From assembly GCA_964397255.1 (NCBI GenBank), contig CAYNHQ010000005.1:1-64000 (forward strand): DNA of 64,000 nt. The letters are read 5' to 3'. Of this stretch, positions 43,463-52,898 are shown piece by piece. Both the position numbers and the translations under genes were made by a program. The notes beneath the pieces were generated by a model. It did not search any database and had not been told where the DNA came from. It saw only the letters and a program-made list of their open reading frames with translations. The stretch is from CAYNHQ01 sp964397255. GTDB lineage: Bacteria > Bdellovibrionota_G > JALEGL01 > DATDPG01. The stretch's first letter is position 1; each line of letters opens with the position of its first letter.

Positions 43463-46120
43463 ATGTCGATTTCACGCTCACTTTTTCTCTTTTTTTTTCT
43501 TTTTTCGTTTTTGGCAAGAGCTGAAGAAGACGGCCTCGTTCGAAATTATTTTATTCGTGCGGATTTTCACAATCTTTCCAGCCGTCGTTACTCCATTGAC
43601 CTTCGTTTGGATCTCACCTCTCGCCTGAAAGTTCCGCTCTCTGAAATTACGTTTGTTGCCTATCCCAACCGATTTAAAGAAGAGCTTCCCCATTTAAATG
43701 ACCTCAATTATCGGCGGATTTATCCCGATGGTTTTTCTCCTGGTGGGATCGACTGGGATTTGATCCTGCCAGAAGATGCGATCCAAATTGAAAAGCCGGG
43801 GTTTCCCCATGAAACGTTCTTTAAAATTGATCTTCGGCGCAAGCCCATTATGCCGGGAGAGACGAGGACGATTCATCTCCAGTATCGGCTTAAAATTCCT
43901 GAAAAATTTGGGGCGTATGGATTTTATAAATCCGTACTTTCACTCTCCGGAGGATGGTATCCCTATGTTCCGGCCTACAACCTGGAAGGCGAACCGCAAC
44001 TCGATTCTTTTCCTCCCGCGGCCCATTGGAATATTTCTGTGGAACCCAAAAATGAGGCGATTGTGGGGAATGATCCCAATGAATTGCATTCAGAGGTCAG
44101 CCTTTTTGTTTCTCCCAAAATTCAGGAAGAAAAAATGGCGGGAAGAAATTGGGCCATTCGCGTGATTGCGCCGAATAAAAATGAAGAAACGGTGCGCCCT
44201 TTACGTGAATTGGCCATTCGTTGGCTCGAATTCCTGGAGCGCCAACCGGAATTTTCTTCGAAGCCGAGGGAGCTCACGGTCGTTCTCGCGCCCCTTCGGA
44301 ATTCACTTGCCGCATTCGGCGACGGCCTTCTCTACGTTTCCGATCGCGCCTTTCACGTTAATCAGGCTCTCGAGCAATACCATACCGTTCCCGTCCTGAA
44401 GGGGCTTTTTTACGAAGCTCTGCTTCCCCAAGTCCTAAAGCGTGAATCGACTCAGGATTATCATTGGGTCGCCGAGGCGTTGGCTTGGAAATGGACTGAG
44501 CGGTTGATGAAAGAACAAAATTACGCCAACCTCGATGCGCGAACGCTAAAACCCATTCAGATTTTCAGTTTTCTCCCAACGATCGACCAGATGATTTATG
44601 CCCCACAATTCGCTTACGTGGATACCTTCTTTGATGCAATTTATGCCGAAGATCCGGTTCGAGATGATCCGCTCACATTCAATCATCAGATTCCGAACGG
44701 GCGCGCCATTTTCGCGCATTTGGAAGATGAGGTGGGAATGGAAGTCGCCGATCATGCGGTCGATGCGTATGCAAATGAATCGACCAAATCGTTTCGACAG
44801 GTGGCTCAAGAGGTTTCAAATCGACCGCTCGAGGAAAGGTTCAAGAGCTGGGTGGCGCCGCGTCCGCCCGTGAACTACCTTTTGGCTGGGCAGTCCTCGC
44901 GCCGGATTCCGAACGGGTATGAGAATGAAGTGACGATTCGGCGGGAATCCCCCAATGACTTTCATGAACCCGTGGAGTTGACGGCAAAGAGTACTTCCGA
45001 TGAAAGAATTTTTTTAAAGTGGGATGGAATCGGAACAGAACACACGTATCAATTCCGCACGAAAAATCCGGTTACTTTGGTCGAGATCGATCCGCGAGGC
45101 CGACTCCTTGAAACCGATTTGGCCGACAATCGCGATCCCCCACGTTACAAATTGGTCTTGACCAATTTCTATCTAAATTACGATTTCAATACGAATGAAC
45201 CTGAAGTACTGGCTTCCACCACATTTCGTAGGGCCTATGGAGGAAGAAACCGATACACGCTCAGTGCGTTTCGGTTTCAAGACAGCTATGGAGGTGATTT
45301 CGGTTATACGCGCCTCTTCGGTCGGCTGGTCGACCGGTTGCGTTTAAGTCACGGGCTTGGCTTCGACGTCGGATTTAATCGATGGAATGAAGATGATGCC
45401 GTATCCACGGATCCAGCGACAGGGAATCCCGTTCTTGTGCCGATCAGCCCGGAGCTGACCACGGCTTCGCTGAATGCGACGTATTTCACAGGGAATCAGC
45501 TTTCACTGACGAATCCATTGGAAGGGGGAGGTTCGAGTCTTTCGGCGACTTGGGGTAAGGAGATTCAGGGGGGCGACACTAATTATTATCTTGTGAATCA
45601 GGGGGCCAGCTGGATTTTTCGTCTCCATCCGAGTCATTTGTTGGCGTTTCGTGAGTTTATAGGGACGTCCGGCCCTGACGATATTCCGAGCCGAGTGCAG
45701 TATAGTTTGGGAGGCATCGGGGGAATTCGGGGTCTACCCGCCAGCGACGATCGTTTCCAGGGGCGAAACATTCTTCTTGTAAGCGGGGAGTACCGGCATT
45801 TCCTTATGCAACATATCGACCTTAATTTTTGGCTCTTTCGGCTCCGCGATATTCAAGGGGCCCTATTTAGCGATGCGGGAAATGTCACAGACACGGTCCA
45901 AGAAAAGGCCGACGAAATCGTTTCCGGAGTTCCAAAGGAAACCGGTTTCGGCGAACTTTTCGACGTCACTTCGTTTTCAACCGATTTCGGTTACTCCATC
46001 CATTTTTTGGTGGATTACCTGGGTGTAAACCCCGGCCTTCTCCGCTTCGATATCGCCAAAAGTATCTCCGAATGGGACGAAGGCGTCCGCTTCTACTTCG
46101 GCGTCACGCAAAGTTTCTAG
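43463..46120 (+). CDS. Outer-membrane protein: gluzincin-like N-terminus fused to Omp85/BamA-type barrel
   Basis: About 885 residues starting with a signal peptide (SISRSLFLFFFLFSFLARA). Residues ~20-480 resemble an M1-type layout: a beta N-terminal domain, then a helical domain with an HWVAEALAWKW segment near 333 placed like the W-L-x-E-G motif of M1/M61 peptidases; but no HExxH is present, so no zinc site. From about residue 560 the pattern becomes alternating beta strands, ending in YSLGGIGGIRGLPASDDRFQG-like D15 signature and a final SF. POTRA domains are not evident. It should insert in the outer membrane; substrate unknown. Confidence 0.75.
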   Translation: MSISRSLFLFFFLFSFLARAEEDGLVRNYFIRADFHNLSSRRYSIDLRLDLTSRLKVPLSEITFVAYPNRFKEELPHLNDLNYRRIYPDGFSPGGIDWDLILPEDAIQIEKPGFPHETFFKIDLRRKPIMPGETRTIHLQYRLKIPEKFGAYGFYKSVLSLSGGWYPYVPAYNLEGEPQLDSFPPAAHWNISVEPKNEAIVGNDPNELHSEVSLFVSPKIQEEKMAGRNWAIRVIAPNKNEETVRPLRELAIRWLEFLERQPEFSSKPRELTVVLAPLRNSLAAFGDGLLYVSDRAFHVNQALEQYHTVPVLKGLFYEALLPQVLKRESTQDYHWVAEALAWKWTERLMKEQNYANLDARTLKPIQIFSFLPTIDQMIYAPQFAYVDTFFDAIYAEDPVRDDPLTFNHQIPNGRAIFAHLEDEVGMEVADHAVDAYANESTKSFRQVAQEVSNRPLEERFKSWVAPRPPVNYLLAGQSSRRIPNGYENEVTIRRESPNDFHEPVELTAKSTSDERIFLKWDGIGTEHTYQFRTKNPVTLVEIDPRGRLLETDLADNRDPPRYKLVLTNFYLNYDFNTNEPEVLASTTFRRAYGGRNRYTLSAFRFQDSYGGDFGYTRLFGRLVDRLRLSHGLGFDVGFNRWNEDDAVSTDPATGNPVLVPISPELTTASLNATYFTGNQLSLTNPLEGGGSSLSATWGKEIQGGDTNYYLVNQGASWIFRLHPSHLLAFREFIGTSGPDDIPSRVQYSLGGIGGIRGLPASDDRFQGRNILLVSGEYRHFLMQHIDLNFWLFRLRDIQGALFSDAGNVTDTVQEKADEIVSGVPKETGFGELFDVTSFSTDFGYSIHFLVDYLGVNPGLLRFDIAKSISEWDEGVRFYFGVTQSF

Positions 46121-46132
46121 TTTTTCGTCCCG

Positions 46133-46789
46133 TTATAGGGGTTGCGGGACGATGCGGATGTAGGGCTTGGGGGAAGTCCAGCCGTTTGGATAGAGTTCCT
46201 TTGCCTCGGTATCCGAAATGGCGGGAACGATGATTACGCTCTGGCCCGCTTTCCAATTAACCGGCGTGGCTACACGATGTTTCGCCGTCAGTTGGCAGGA
46301 ATCCAATAGACGCAATACCTCGTCGAAATTCCGGCCGGTGCTCATCGGATACGTGAGCATGGCTTTGATTTTTTTGTCGGGGCCGATGATGAAAACAGAC
46401 CGGACCGTGGCATTGTCGGCCGCGGTTCTGCTGCCCGTGGCGGCCGCTTCCTCCGGAAGCATGTCGTAGGCCTTTGCGACTTCTAAATCCGAGTCGGCAA
46501 TTAATGGATAGTCTACTTTATGGCCCTGTGTTTCTTCGATGTCTTTCATCCACTTTTGGTGATCACCTACGGAATCCACGCTAAGGCCGATGATTTTACA
46601 ATTTCGCTTTTGAAATTCGGGCTTGAGTCCCGCCATATATCCGAGTTCGGTCGTGCAGACGGGTGTGAAATCTTTGGGATGCGAGAACAAAATCGCCCAA
46701 CCCTGGCCGATCCACTCATGAAAGTTGATCTTACCCTGTGACGTTTCCGCCGTGAAATTGGGGGCCTCGCTGTTAATTCGTAGTGACAT
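46133..46789 (-). CDS. 1-Cys peroxiredoxin (Prx6 type)
   Basis: Thiol peroxidase of 218 residues. The peroxidatic cysteine is Cys45 in DFTPVCTTEL; the DADLE-like and R-S-V-F-I-I-G-P-D-K segments and the long C-terminal domain (TPVNWKAGQ, then EAKELYPNGW) mark the Prx6/1-Cys group. It reduces peroxides, with an external reductant. Convergent with the Omp85 fusion gene. Confidence 0.93.
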   Translation of the reverse strand: MSLRINSEAPNFTAETSQGKINFHEWIGQGWAILFSHPKDFTPVCTTELGYMAGLKPEFQKRNCKIIGLSVDSVGDHQKWMKDIEETQGHKVDYPLIADSDLEVAKAYDMLPEEAAATGSRTAADNATVRSVFIIGPDKKIKAMLTYPMSTGRNFDEVLRLLDSCQLTAKHRVATPVNWKAGQSVIIVPAISDTEAKELYPNGWTSPKPYIRIVPQPL

Positions 46790-46865
46790 CGTTCACCTCC
46801 GGTAGTGAGTTTAGGGGGTTCCCATACACGCTTCAAAAAAGAAGGGCAACTGCTATACTCCCGCC

Positions 46866-47441
46866 ATGGTCCGCCTTTTTCTTACGGCCACTTTAATTGG
46901 TTTATTTATTCCTCTGGGAAGCCGCGCGCAGGGGACGGCCACGCCGGAAACGATCGAAGATCATTTCCGTATTTACATGCTCAATGAAGATCGCCGAAGC
47001 TCCCAAGATAAAATTGTCGTTACGGGGGATGCCAGGCAGGGACAAACGGCGGTCATTTCGTATTGGCGCTCCCTCCAGCAGCGCGACCCCGCGGATGAAA
47101 TTTGCAACGCCTATCGCTGGCTCCTTTTGGGACGAGGAACGTACGGCAAAGGCGCCTCGGCCGCGTTTGAGCGATATCCCGCGCTCAGCCGTATTTATCT
47201 GCGGTTTGTCGAAATTGAATCGGGAACAAAAATCGGGAAAAAACGCGCCGAAATTCTTCCTTCCCAAAGGGTCATACCCTATCTCAAAGTGGGCGTAGAT
47301 CGTCGGACCCTTCTAAAAAAGAATGTCGATCTCACGCGTGTGAAAGATGAAATCGGCAAGGGAAAATGCGCCGATGTCGGCAACGCTCTCATTGACGACA
47401 AATGGTTTGATAAAGATTTCCTCGCCAAGGGTAAATCTTGA
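46866..47441 (+). CDS. Exported protein of unknown function
   Basis: A 191-residue protein with signal peptide (LFLTATLIGLFIPLGSRAQ). The mature part is basic and contains two cysteines in the middle and near the C-terminus. No family is recognised. It overlaps the following HEAT-repeat protein gene by four bases, so both may form a periplasmic pair. Confidence 0.65.
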   Translation: MVRLFLTATLIGLFIPLGSRAQGTATPETIEDHFRIYMLNEDRRSSQDKIVVTGDARQGQTAVISYWRSLQQRDPADEICNAYRWLLLGRGTYGKGASAAFERYPALSRIYLRFVEIESGTKIGKKRAEILPSQRVIPYLKVGVDRRTLLKKNVDLTRVKDEIGKGKCADVGNALIDDKWFDKDFLAKGKS

Positions 47442-47872
47442 TTCATACATTCGCTCTATGCCTCGCGATCATTGTCGCGGGGGCTCCCGCAGTCACGCCA
47501 AAACCGGCTCCCTTGGGCGAGCCGGACGAGCATGTTGCGTACTGGATGAAAACATTGGAGACCCATCCCACGCCCCTCATCCGCAAAAATGCCGCGCGAG
47601 CCCTGGGATCGCTCAAGGATCCGCGCTCAGTGGCGACACTCATTAAAGCGCTGTCCGACACGGATCCCTCGGTCCGGGGAGAATCGGCCCGGTCGTTAGG
47701 GTATTTAGGAAATGAAGATTCGATCAAACCTTTAGAGGTCTCCGCCTCGCGAGATCCCGACCCCCGGGTTCGAAGATCCTCCAAAGAAGCGAGCGAGCGG
47801 ATTAAGGCCTATCTCGAATTCCAAAAAAAGAAGCAGGAAAAAGCCGACAAAGCGGAGAAGGCAAAACGTTAA
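47438..47872 (+). CDS. Exported HEAT-repeat protein
   Basis: 144 residues with a signal peptide and two to three HEAT/PBS-lyase-type repeats (NAARALGSLKDPRSVATLIKAL; SARSLGYLGNEDSIKPLEV), followed by a Lys/Glu/Ala-rich tail. HEAT repeats mediate protein binding. The start is TTG at 47438, embedded in the previous stop (TTGA). Confidence 0.75.
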   Translation: MIHTFALCLAIIVAGAPAVTPKPAPLGEPDEHVAYWMKTLETHPTPLIRKNAARALGSLKDPRSVATLIKALSDTDPSVRGESARSLGYLGNEDSIKPLEVSASRDPDPRVRRSSKEASERIKAYLEFQKKKQEKADKAEKAKR

Positions 47873-48780
47873 CCTGGCATCGAACCAATCCTCGCCGGGG
47901 ATTGGATCGTTCCGACTTGGAGCGTGGTGTGGTTGATGGAGAATTTCAGTTTTAATTTTTGGTTGATCTCCGAAACGATTTTTTCGCTTTCCGAAACATC
48001 CATATTTTTCACCAAAATATGGGCGCTGGCCGCATGGAATCCCGAGGTAATGGTCCACACATGAAGATCGTGAAGGCCTTCCACGCCGACTACCGACCGA
48101 ATCGTTTCGCTCACATCTTCCAGCGACAAATGTGAAGGAGAGGATTCCAAGAGAATATCGGCCGCCTCGCGCAGTAAACGGAAGGCGCTGACGAGGATCA
48201 GTAAAGCAATCAGGCCGCTTAAAGCCGTGTCGACCCACGTCATACCGGTGAAAAAAATGATGATCGCCGCGCCGACGACTCCTACAGAAGAAATGGTATC
48301 GGAAACGACGTGAAGAAATGCGGCTCGCATGGTTAAGTGATGGCGCTGGGAACGTAAAAGAAAAATTGAAATGACATTGACCAAAAGTCCCGCCACGGCG
48401 ATGGGGAACATCAGGCGTAAATTGATTTGGTCGGGTTGTTTTAAACGATGCCAGGCCTCAAAGAAGATTTGAAACGCGACAAAAAGAAGAAGAGCCGCAT
48501 TGATCAGCGAGGCGAGAATTTCGATCCGGTAATAGCCGAAAGTTTTTCTCCGGTCGGCCGGCTTGGTCGCCCAGGCGATGGAGAGTAGACTTAAGCCTAG
48601 GGCAAAGAGATCGGCTAACATATGCCCTGCGTCGGAAACAAGAGCTAGGCTATGGGACAAAACTCCGCCAATGACTTCCGCACCGAAAAGGGCCAAAGTG
48701 AGCGTGCCGGCGATCCGAAGCCGATGCGTCGCGTGGGCACGAGTGTCATGGAGCGGTCCGTGGGAGTGATCGGTCCCCAT
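47869..48780 (-). CDS. Cation diffusion facilitator (CzcD/ZitB-like)
   Basis: About 303 residues with six transmembrane helices and a cytoplasmic C-terminal ferredoxin-like domain. The zinc sites are H-M-L-A-D in TM2 and H-V-V-S-D in TM5, both H-x-x-x-D, as in zinc-transporting CDFs. It exports Zn2+ or similar ions by proton antiport. Histidines cluster at the N-terminus (DHSHGPLHDTRAHATH). ATG 48780 was preferred to the longer frame. Confidence 0.92.
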   Translation of the reverse strand: MGTDHSHGPLHDTRAHATHRLRIAGTLTLALFGAEVIGGVLSHSLALVSDAGHMLADLFALGLSLLSIAWATKPADRRKTFGYYRIEILASLINAALLLFVAFQIFFEAWHRLKQPDQINLRLMFPIAVAGLLVNVISIFLLRSQRHHLTMRAAFLHVVSDTISSVGVVGAAIIIFFTGMTWVDTALSGLIALLILVSAFRLLREAADILLESSPSHLSLEDVSETIRSVVGVEGLHDLHVWTITSGFHAASAHILVKNMDVSESEKIVSEINQKLKLKFSINHTTLQVGTIQSPARIGSMPG

Positions 48781-48824
48781 GAAAGGGATCCTATCGGAGG
48801 AGCAGGGAAGGAACAATTGGCAAA

Positions 48825-49109
48825 ATGCGTACGATTTTAGACCGCCTGATACGAAAACCGGTGGAAGTTCGTGCCAACGGATTTATTTACCGGGGAACGT
48901 TAATCGAGGTAACGGAACAGGAATTAACCGTTCGGGGGCCGGCCGGTTTTTTTTCGATCCCCATGGATCGTATCACATCGGTTCATGATCCGAACGAACA
49001 TGCGAAAAAGCAGGCAGGTACATTTGTCGATCCCAGCTTTTATTCGGCAGACGTGACGACACCCAAAGCGACGACAGAAGCAAAAAAGGAAGAAGAGAAA
49101 AAAAGTTAA
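48825..49109 (+). CDS. Small LSm-like protein
   Basis: A 94-residue protein whose N-terminal ~55 residues look like an LSm/Sm-type beta barrel (VEVRANGFIYRGTLIEV, then FFSIPMDRITSV). A low-complexity Lys/Glu tail follows. Similar short proteins flank many genes without known function. GGAAGGAAC lies upstream. Divergent from the CDF gene. Confidence 0.6.
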   Translation: MRTILDRLIRKPVEVRANGFIYRGTLIEVTEQELTVRGPAGFFSIPMDRITSVHDPNEHAKKQAGTFVDPSFYSADVTTPKATTEAKKEEEKKS

Positions 49110-49111
49110 AT

Positions 49112-50176
49112 TTATTTTGCCAAGCGTTCTTCAGCGAGGCGATCTGCAATCGTAGCCGTGGATACTCTCTCTTGCGCGGAGAGAGTCAAAATCTTCTTAA
49201 TGGTCTGATAAATTTCTTTCGTTTTTCGCTCGACATCCGCCGACCCATTTCCGAGAATCTCATTCCCAACGCTGATCAACCCACCCGCATTAATGGCAAA
49301 GTCCGGAGCATAGGCGATATTTCGTTGGGCCAGCATTTCTCCGGCGCGAGGAGATGCAAGCTGATTGTTGGCCGCCCCAGCGACTATCTTACACTTCAAT
49401 TTCGGAATTGTTTTTTCATTGAGAATTCCTCCCATGGCGCAAGGAGCAAAGATGTCGCTTGGCACGGAGAAAATTTCATCTGGGCCTACGGTTTCCGCTT
49501 TTACTTCTCGAATCGCCATTTCCAAATGCTCTTGATTTCGATCGGTCACAATCAAATGAGCGCCAGCCGAATGAAGGTGGCGGGCCAGAGGGAGTCCGAC
49601 ATGTCCCATTCCCTGAATCGATATTTTTTTCCCCCGGAGCTCCGACGAACCAAAGACAAATTCAGCCGCCGCTCGAATCCCTTCGAAAACGCCCATCGCC
49701 GTGATGGGGGAGGGGTCGCCGCTTCCCCCATTTCTTTTGGAGGCCCCGCCGACATATTTCGTGGAAGCACGAATAATATCCATATCCGCGGGGGAGGTAC
49801 CCGAATCTTCGGTCGTGATGTACTTCCCAGCTAATTGATCCACAAATTTTCCAAAGGATCGCAAAAGGGCGTCGGTTTTGCTTTTCGTCGGATCGCCGAA
49901 AATAATCGATTTTCCCCCACCCAAATTGAGACCCGCGAGAGAGGCCTTGTAGGTCATTGCCTTAGCCAATTTTAAGACATCGGAAAGCCCCGCTTCTTCG
50001 GATGGATAATCAAAAAATCGGCAGCCTCCCAACGACGGACCCAGTTTTGTACTATGAATGGCGACAATCGAACGAAGACCGACGGACAAATCCTCGCCGA
50101 AGACGACACGCTCATATCCCGGCGCCGGAATATCTCTCATCTTCAATACATTGGAGCTGGAGGAGGGTGCAGCCAT
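49112..50176 (-). CDS. Leu/Phe/Val/Glu dehydrogenase
   Basis: NAD-linked oxidative deaminase of an amino acid, about 354 residues. Motifs are LGPSLGGCR, GLNLGGGKS with the catalytic Lys, the DSGTSPADM segment, and a Rossmann GMGHVGLPLA. The length fits leucine/phenylalanine dehydrogenases rather than glutamate dehydrogenase; substrate is not certain. Start chosen at ATG 50176; an upstream ATG at 50224 exists. Confidence 0.9.
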   Translation of the reverse strand: MAAPSSSSNVLKMRDIPAPGYERVVFGEDLSVGLRSIVAIHSTKLGPSLGGCRFFDYPSEEAGLSDVLKLAKAMTYKASLAGLNLGGGKSIIFGDPTKSKTDALLRSFGKFVDQLAGKYITTEDSGTSPADMDIIRASTKYVGGASKRNGGSGDPSPITAMGVFEGIRAAAEFVFGSSELRGKKISIQGMGHVGLPLARHLHSAGAHLIVTDRNQEHLEMAIREVKAETVGPDEIFSVPSDIFAPCAMGGILNEKTIPKLKCKIVAGAANNQLASPRAGEMLAQRNIAYAPDFAINAGGLISVGNEILGNGSADVERKTKEIYQTIKKILTLSAQERVSTATIADRLAEERLAK

Positions 50177-50230
50177 GAAAAGTCGCCGTGTTTTAGAGAA
50201 TCGATGAAAGGCCGTCAAGTTCATATGTCC

Positions 50231-50908
50231 TCATGATCGATTAGCCAAGGGCTTATTGGCTACAGAACGTTCGAGCGAACCGAAACCGGCAAAAAGCGAG
50301 CCGGTCAAATAGGGGGTTCCTGCGCCATCGGAGCGACGACGGCGGCGAAGGTAGCTGTTGAGTACCTTCCCTGATTCATCCTGATGCTGGTGAGGGCGCT
50401 TCAGATTCATGACGTATCGATGGATACCCCCATTCACCTGATGAATAAACGTGATCGTTCCATCCGAATCGATGGTTTCGACAATTCCGACATGGGTGAG
50501 TCGATCATTGAGGTGTCGATCTCTATTTCGGTCGTACGTGTTTGAGAAGAAAACGAGATCGCCAATTCCTGGAACTGGATTCTGGTACAGGGAACCGTAT
50601 CGCTCATAAAATTGGTGGAGAATCGTGACCCCATTTCCGCGAATCTGAAGCTCGGAAGCCCCGCGAAATACATCGATACCGTTTTGATAAAGAACGGCGC
50701 CTACCAGTCCGCTGCAATCAAAAGGAAATGTACGATCGGCGACACGCAATTCCCTCGCCTGAACAAAGCTTTCCGCGTCGAGTACGAGCCGGTCACGCCG
50801 CTCCGCTGAAGGAAGCTCATCCCAAGCTACGTTGTGAACTTTCGGCTCGAAATGGCATCCGATCATCAAAAGGAGGATCGGCAACAAAAAACTTCGCTCG
50901 CGGGTCAC
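50231..50908 (-). CDS. NlpC/P60-like lipoprotein
   Basis: About 225 residues. A lipoprotein signal (FLLPILLLMIGC) is followed by a cysteine-peptidase domain with F-D-C-S-G-L-V carrying the catalytic Cys and R-L-T-H-V-G-I-V the His. Such enzymes cut peptidoglycan peptides. Start is GTG 50908, overlapping the previous stop as GTGA. The long Arg-rich C-terminal tail is unusual. Confidence 0.78.
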   Translation of the reverse strand: MTRERSFLLPILLLMIGCHFEPKVHNVAWDELPSAERRDRLVLDAESFVQARELRVADRTFPFDCSGLVGAVLYQNGIDVFRGASELQIRGNGVTILHQFYERYGSLYQNPVPGIGDLVFFSNTYDRNRDRHLNDRLTHVGIVETIDSDGTITFIHQVNGGIHRYVMNLKRPHQHQDESGKVLNSYLRRRRRSDGAGTPYLTGSLFAGFGSLERSVANKPLANRS

Positions 50909-52467
50909 CTGGATCCTCTTCGCAAGGAAAGAATTCGGGCAAAACGCAGATTTCGCGCGATGGCCACCGACGTGGGGTCGATCTCCAACGCTTTTTCGAA
51001 CCACCGAATAGCTTCGTTGTATTGATGGCGATCGGCCCACCATGCGCCGAGGTTATTGTATGCGCTAAGCTCCTTAGGATCCAATCGAATTGCCTCTTCA
51101 TATTCATGGGGGGCGGCAGGATCTCCCAACGCATCGAATGCTCTGCCGAGAACCAAATGGGAGCGCGATGATAACGGGGCGATTCGAACTGACATCACTG
51201 CCATTCCCCTCGCTTCATTGGCCCGCCCTTGTTCTACCATGAGTAAAGCGAGAGCGTTCATGGCCCTGACATTTCCGGGAGACTCTCGTAAACTTTCCTT
51301 CCAAAGGGAATAGCGATCATTCCAATACGCCGCCCGCACTTCTGTTCTTATCAAAAGACCAATGAGTAAAAGAATTGCAACCACTCGTACTCGTTGTCTA
51401 CTGGCGAATTTTTCGAAGACCATCGCACACCCCATAGCCGCTCCGACCAGAGGAAGGTAGGCCCGCGACTCATCCATTGTGATCGGAAGCTGGACGGCAA
51501 AGAAAAGAATGAGTGGCACAAAAAATAGCGTAAGCGGTAGAAACCAGCGTGATTCCCGTATCCAAAGAAAAAGGGACACTATAGCCACGCAAAGAAGACC
51601 GATCCAAGCTCCCCAAAGATCGGTCGGAGAGATAGTAAAAATCGAGACGACATGATCGACATTGAGGCGCATGGGTAAAAAAGTGAGTCCGGTCATTTTC
51701 CATAAAACGACCGATTGAACTTTAAAATAATCCCAAGGTGCGATTCTCGCGGGGATCGAGGAAATTCCGGTCAATGGATCCAAGGGTCGGGCGATCCAAC
51801 CGAACCAAAATAGAAAATAAGCGAATGAAAGAATGCATGCGCCGAGAAGCGCTTTTCGTCGTTCAGGCGTATGTGCCACTCCCGGCCAACCGTAGACAGC
51901 CAGGAGGAGAATGGGCAAGAGAATCGCATCATCTTTGGAAAGAAACGCGAAGATTCCGCACAAGAGTGTCCACACAACTTTTCGAGTGTCACGAATTTGA
52001 AGAAATGAAAGCATTGCAGACAGGAGAAAAAAAGTGGAAAGCATCCCGCTCCGTTTCCAGACATGAAGGACGGTTTGTGTTTGGAGGGGGTGGATAGCGA
52101 AAAAGAACGCCGCAATAATCGCCACGCTTTTCGATGGGCGCCTCGCCGCTTGGAGAAGTTGAAGAACGAGAAGATACACCAGAATTGTACAGCCCCCGTG
52201 AAGTAGGAAATTGAAAAGCCTATAACTCCAGGGAGAGACACCGCTTAGAGCATAATTGAGTGTTAACGTGGTCATCGTTAATGGGCGCCAACTCCCCGCA
52301 AATCGCCCCGCAGAGTCAATGGAGGGAGAGAAGAAAAAATGGGGAAGATATTCCCAGCTTCTTAAATAGCCATTCTCAATAATTGTCGGAATGTCATCAA
52401 ATTGAAATGGGGCGAAAAGAAAAGGGAGATATATCGCCACCGCTAATCCGCCGAGGAGCCAAGGCAT
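50905..52467 (-). CDS. Multi-pass membrane protein with C-terminal TPR
   Basis: 520 residues, about ten transmembrane helices over the first 400, resembling glycosyltransferase-39-like/TMTC proteins: F-D-D near residue 23 lies in the first loop, where the catalytic acidic pair sits in GT-C enzymes. Two to three TPR units follow (NALALLMVEQGRANEARG; NNLGAWWADRHQYNEAI). Could transfer mannose or act as a protein-glycosylation factor; substrate unknown. Overlaps the NlpC gene by four bases. Confidence 0.7.
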   Translation of the reverse strand: MPWLLGGLAVAIYLPFLFAPFQFDDIPTIIENGYLRSWEYLPHFFFSPSIDSAGRFAGSWRPLTMTTLTLNYALSGVSPWSYRLFNFLLHGGCTILVYLLVLQLLQAARRPSKSVAIIAAFFFAIHPLQTQTVLHVWKRSGMLSTFFLLSAMLSFLQIRDTRKVVWTLLCGIFAFLSKDDAILLPILLLAVYGWPGVAHTPERRKALLGACILSFAYFLFWFGWIARPLDPLTGISSIPARIAPWDYFKVQSVVLWKMTGLTFLPMRLNVDHVVSIFTISPTDLWGAWIGLLCVAIVSLFLWIRESRWFLPLTLFFVPLILFFAVQLPITMDESRAYLPLVGAAMGCAMVFEKFASRQRVRVVAILLLIGLLIRTEVRAAYWNDRYSLWKESLRESPGNVRAMNALALLMVEQGRANEARGMAVMSVRIAPLSSRSHLVLGRAFDALGDPAAPHEYEEAIRLDPKELSAYNNLGAWWADRHQYNEAIRWFEKALEIDPTSVAIARNLRFARILSLRRGSR

Positions 52468-52520
52468 TTTTGCATCGTAACTCAGGACGCTTGACTTTCT
52501 AAGCCCGGGGCGCGAAATGG

Positions 52521-52877
52521 TTGGTTATGCAAGAAGGGGACTGCCTCTTTTGTAAGATTGCGGCACGCCAGATGGAGGCGGATTTGGTTCACGACGATGA
52601 ACAGTCGGTAGCTTTTCGTGACATTAATCCGCAAGCTCCCGTTCACGTATTGATTATCCCGCGCAAGCATATTGAATCATTGGCAACCTCGACGACGGAA
52701 GATGATTCGCTTCTGGGTTACCTCCTTGCGGTCGCTCGAAAAATCGCTGAATCGGAAAAACTTCCCAAAAATGGTTATCGTGTGGTGGTCAATACGGGAG
52801 GTTATGCGGGACAGACGGTTTCACATCTTCACCTCCACCTCTTAGGCGGGCGGGCTTTTCGCTGGCCTCCGGGGTAA
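52521..52877 (+). CDS. HIT family nucleotide hydrolase (HinT-like)
   Basis: 118 residues with zinc-type C-L-F-C near the N-terminus and the catalytic H-L-H-L-H-L motif near residue 104. HinT enzymes hydrolyse nucleoside phosphoramidates. It sits 21 bases before argS on the same strand and may share its transcript. Confidence 0.93.
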   Translation: MVMQEGDCLFCKIAARQMEADLVHDDEQSVAFRDINPQAPVHVLIIPRKHIESLATSTTEDDSLLGYLLAVARKIAESEKLPKNGYRVVVNTGGYAGQTVSHLHLHLLGGRAFRWPPG

Positions 52878-52898
52878 GTTCCACGCTTTACCCTACCG

